Shown: in pieces, positions 61,401 through 64,000 of the stretch
Layout: each line of letters starts with the position of its first letter
How positions within the stretch are numbered: the stretch's first letter is position 1
Assembly (NCBI RefSeq): GCF_023898315.1
Contig: NC_064616.1
Location: forward strand, 648,888,974 to 648,952,973
Reading direction: 5' to 3'
DNA length: 64,000 bases
Source of the DNA: Schistocerca nitens
Taxonomy: Eukaryota; Arthropoda; Insecta; Orthoptera; Acrididae
Notes under the pieces: model-generated
The model's database searches: none
What the model was told of the DNA's origin: nothing
The model's input: the letters and a program-made list of their open reading frames with translations, nothing else
Program-made: the position numbers and the translations under genes

Positions 61401-62022
61401 TGAGCTTTTATGTAATATTTAAACATATTGTCTATATTTTATGGAAATATCTGAACACAACACGCATCCATTTTGACTAGAACCTGTATCAACTCTCTAT
61501 ACCGCAAAGGAAAAATATTCAGAAGTTGGTAGGAGATTTGGTGTGAGACACAACACTTGTTGTGACTCATGAGCTCATTCATTGGCTGATTTTCAAATAA
61601 CAGCTAGTTCTTTGTGTAGAAGTATCACCAGTTTTTTTGTTTTAATTAACATAATACGTATAAGCTTTTGCATTTATTTTTTCTAATGATTGTGAAAACA
61701 GTAGTGCCAGTTGCCAGAATGTCAGGTACAACATAAGAAAACTGTTAGATTACATGGTGACAAGGGGTTGGCCAGTACTTAACTAGAGGAGGTAAATTTC
61801 AAACGCTCTGCACAGAAACACTTAAAAGCACAAAAAATATTGCAAGTTTTTAATTATTTTATGTTCCTTCCTCGAGGATGAAAAGGGACTGGTTGTGGAA
61901 GGTTGAAAAGAAGAGACTCAGTAGTCAGGCCACAGGTGGAGAGGGACCTACATATTGTGAGGACAAGAGGAAACAAAAGTGAAGAGGAATGCCTCAGAAA
62001 AAGAGATAGAGGGAGAGAATGA

Positions 62023-62066
<44 letters not shown>

Positions 62067-62149
62067 CGCACACACGTGTTTCAAAGCTAAGTTCTATGCC
62101 AACATCAATTATGAGAAGCAAAAAAGGTACAGAGTGAGCTGAGGAAAGC
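61401..62149. other. Intron spacer with GT microsatellite
   Basis: A (GT)n run lies at 62025-62062. Otherwise purine-rich and AT-rich sequence with no gene recognised. Confidence 0.45.
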
Positions 62150-63290
62150 TGACAAAGAGATGGGGAGGCAAATCAGTACACAGAGTGGGGGGAAAAGATG
62201 TGGATTTAAAAAGAAAATGAGTAAATAATGAAATTCAACCACTGGGAACAAATGGACGAAATTGTCAACAGAGGTTGTCCAGGAAGGTAGTTGGGCATGT
62301 TGGAGAGCAAGATTCAATTTCTGGAATTAATGGCAACTAAGTCAGTGCATCCAAATGACCAGTGTGCTTTATGTGGCATTCTGATATCATACAGTCACAT
62401 TGTAGACTATGCTCAGATACTGAATACTACGTGTTTCCTAACGGTACAGTTCTTGTGTGTTAATTCATGCTCTTAGCCAGTTTGATAGTGGTCATTCCTA
62501 CATACAATGTGGTACAGTCAACACATTTTAGTTGTTAAAACAACAAAAGTGGTTTCACAAGTTGCTCTACCTTTAATGTTGTAGGATTTACCAGTGGAGT
62601 AAGTGGTTGTGGTTGGGTTCTTGGGTAACATTTTAAAGTGGGCATAATTGGAGGGGTAAGAATACTGGTCTAAGAGTGTCATATGTTTTGACAAGAATGT
62701 TATGGAGGTTAGGAGAGTGATGGAAGGTGACAGATGGTGGTGTAAGGAGCATATCGGGGAGAGATGACCTCATTTGAGGGCTAGATCTGAGAAAGCCACA
62801 GCCATGGTTGAGTAATATATTGAGGCATTCGAAACATGAGTGGCACAAGATGAAAAGGCAGTAACTTCTGCAGTTTTTGGAAGTGGGAGCTATATTCTTT
62901 GGGGGTGAGAGGAGGATAATGCCTGGGAAATTTTTTTGTGATAAAGATCTATGAAGTATTTGCAGAAGAGAAAAGACTGGGAGAGGTTGTTGGTATAGAC
63001 GTTGTGGAATTTGATGCTGGGGAAGATATATTTGCCACAGGTGCCTAGGTTTTACAGGGATGGAGCATTTGATTTAGAAAATGTGGCAGCAATTAAAGGC
63101 ATAGTCGGCAATAAAAGTTTTAAAATAAAGACTCTAAGGGTATCAAATGAGATATCAACAATTTTGAGAATTTCAAGAGACACTGACATGCTACAATAGA
63201 TGTTCAAAAACTGGATTCTAGAGATTCCTATAAACATGTGTTGTTTGTAAATGGATGATAAATTTGAAGTGAGGCACAACACTAATAGGT
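62150..63290 (-). mobile_element. Penelope-like element fossil (GIY-YIG part)
   Basis: On the minus strand PPSVTFHHSPNLHNILV (62633-62848) matches the stretch of Penelope-like proteins before the endonuclease (P.VTFRR.PNL..LLV). Further on come STGKSYNIKGRATCETTFVV and then KCVDCTTLYVGMTTIKLAKS, the GIY-YIG endonuclease start (C..C..LYVGMT...L). SEHSLQC follows, near 62390. Reverse-transcriptase motifs are not seen. Stops and frame changes are common, so it is an old, partial copy. The outer limits are approximate. Confidence 0.65.
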
Positions 63291-63569
63291 CTTTTCATTT
63301 AGTCTATAATAAAACTACTAATGAGCAAAAAAATTAAAAGAAAATTATTTTCTGCAACTTTATCTTGTGTTTCCAACATTGGGGGAACATTGGAACTAGG
63401 CAGTTCCCTTCCCAATTTCAGCCCCTTGTAACACATACTTTACCCCCATTTAACATGGAAGCAACCTATGAACTGAACTATATATACCCTCAACCTGAAT
63501 GGTAAGTCAAATGCTATTTTTCTCAAAAAGAGTTCACAAAGAATCATGAGTAGCCAGCCAGAAACAAAT
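63291..63569. other. Intron spacer, nothing recognised
   Basis: AT-rich; no features. Confidence 0.45.
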
Positions 63570-63571
63570 TA

Positions 63572-64000
63572 CACTGCTGGCCATTAAAATTGTTACACCA
63601 AGAAGAAATGCAGATGATAAACGGGTATTCATTGGACAAATATATTATACTAGAACTGACATGTGATTACATTTTCACGCAATTTGTGAGAGATCTGGAG
63701 AATGTGCTGGCCAGGGCAGCAGTCGAACATTTTCTGTATCCAGAAAGGCCTGTACAGGACATGGAACATGTGGTAGTGCATTATCCTGCTGAAATGTAGG
63801 GTTTCACAGAGATCGAATGACGGGTAGAGCCATGGGTCATAACACATCTGAAATGTAATGTCCACTGTTCAAAACGACGTCAATGCGAAGAAGAGGTGAC
63901 CGAGACGTGTAACCAATGGCACCCCATACCATCACGCCGGGTGATACGCCAGTATGGCGATGACAAATACATGCTTCCAATGTGCATTCACCGCGATGTC
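63572..64000 (-). mobile_element. Tc1-like element, cut by the window edge
   Basis: The left end reads CACTGCTGGCCATTAAAATT after TA at 63570-63571, the known terminus of an abundant locust Tc1-like family. Minus-strand translation shows GVMVWGAIGYTSRSPLLRID, FQQDNALPH (second catalytic aspartate) and PWPAHSPDLS, just before the third acidic residue. The transposase sequence stops there and jumps to the terminus region, so the C-terminal end with the last catalytic residue is deleted in this copy. The N-terminal part continues beyond 64000. Confidence 0.9.

Overview
Organism: this window is animal nuclear DNA, most probably from a grasshopper or locust (Orthoptera, Schistocerca-like). It is AT-rich. 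The only recognisable host gene has introns of 8 to 23 kb, and those introns are packed with transposons. Several tRNA-derived SINE families and one CR1/jockey-like LINE tail match, from memory, the commonest repeats of Schistocerca genomes. No database search was possible, so the genus is an inference.

Host gene: five minus-strand exons encode the cytoplasmic half of an Eph receptor tyrosine kinase. In transcript order they are 58452-58711 (glycine loop, ATP lysine, gatekeeper), 38134-38343 (HRD and DFG motifs), 29845-30023 (activation segment, APE motif), 28621-28779 (end of the C-lobe) and 5517-5784 (SAM domain and stop codon). All splice sites are GT-AG, the phases agree at every junction, and the joined frame has no stop. 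The juxtamembrane, transmembrane and extracellular exons are absent and must lie beyond position 64000. Positions below 5517 are 3' UTR and downstream flank.

Transposons, left to right: mariner-like relic (816-2109); Tc1-like relic (8529-9612); LINE 3' end (10216-10810); a near-identical tandem duplication of about 4.05 kb (11992-16048 and 16049-20104), each copy holding a truncated DUF4817/DDE_3-type element and a LINE tail; another DDE_3-type element (20294-21560); a SINE with an internal 85-bp duplication (23400-23896); a SINE with clear target duplications (25178-25370); a Helitron shell (30137-33395) holding a mariner and a fold-back element; an internally deleted mariner (33653-34478); a DDE_3-type element (34661-35856); a possible LTR fossil; a mariner relic holding a SINE (38982-40030); a Tc1-like gene split by a 1.48-kb TA-inserting element with CCGTATTTACTCG ends (41708-43182), with a second copy at 43987-45446; a DDE_3-type element (47339-48722); a LINE carrying a 195-bp hairpin insertion (49080-51370); a mariner (53269-54441); a LINE broken by a three-copy SINE array (55900-58236); a LINE tail, a Penelope-like fossil, and a Tc1-like element running off the right edge.

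Most notable observations: the tandem duplication whose copies appear to differ only in simple-sequence runs; a duplicated splice acceptor at the HRD exon; intronic CU/CA repeats and a TTTA-repeat acceptor tract around the activation-segment exon; and hammerhead-ribozyme-like cores inside two inverted-repeat insertions.
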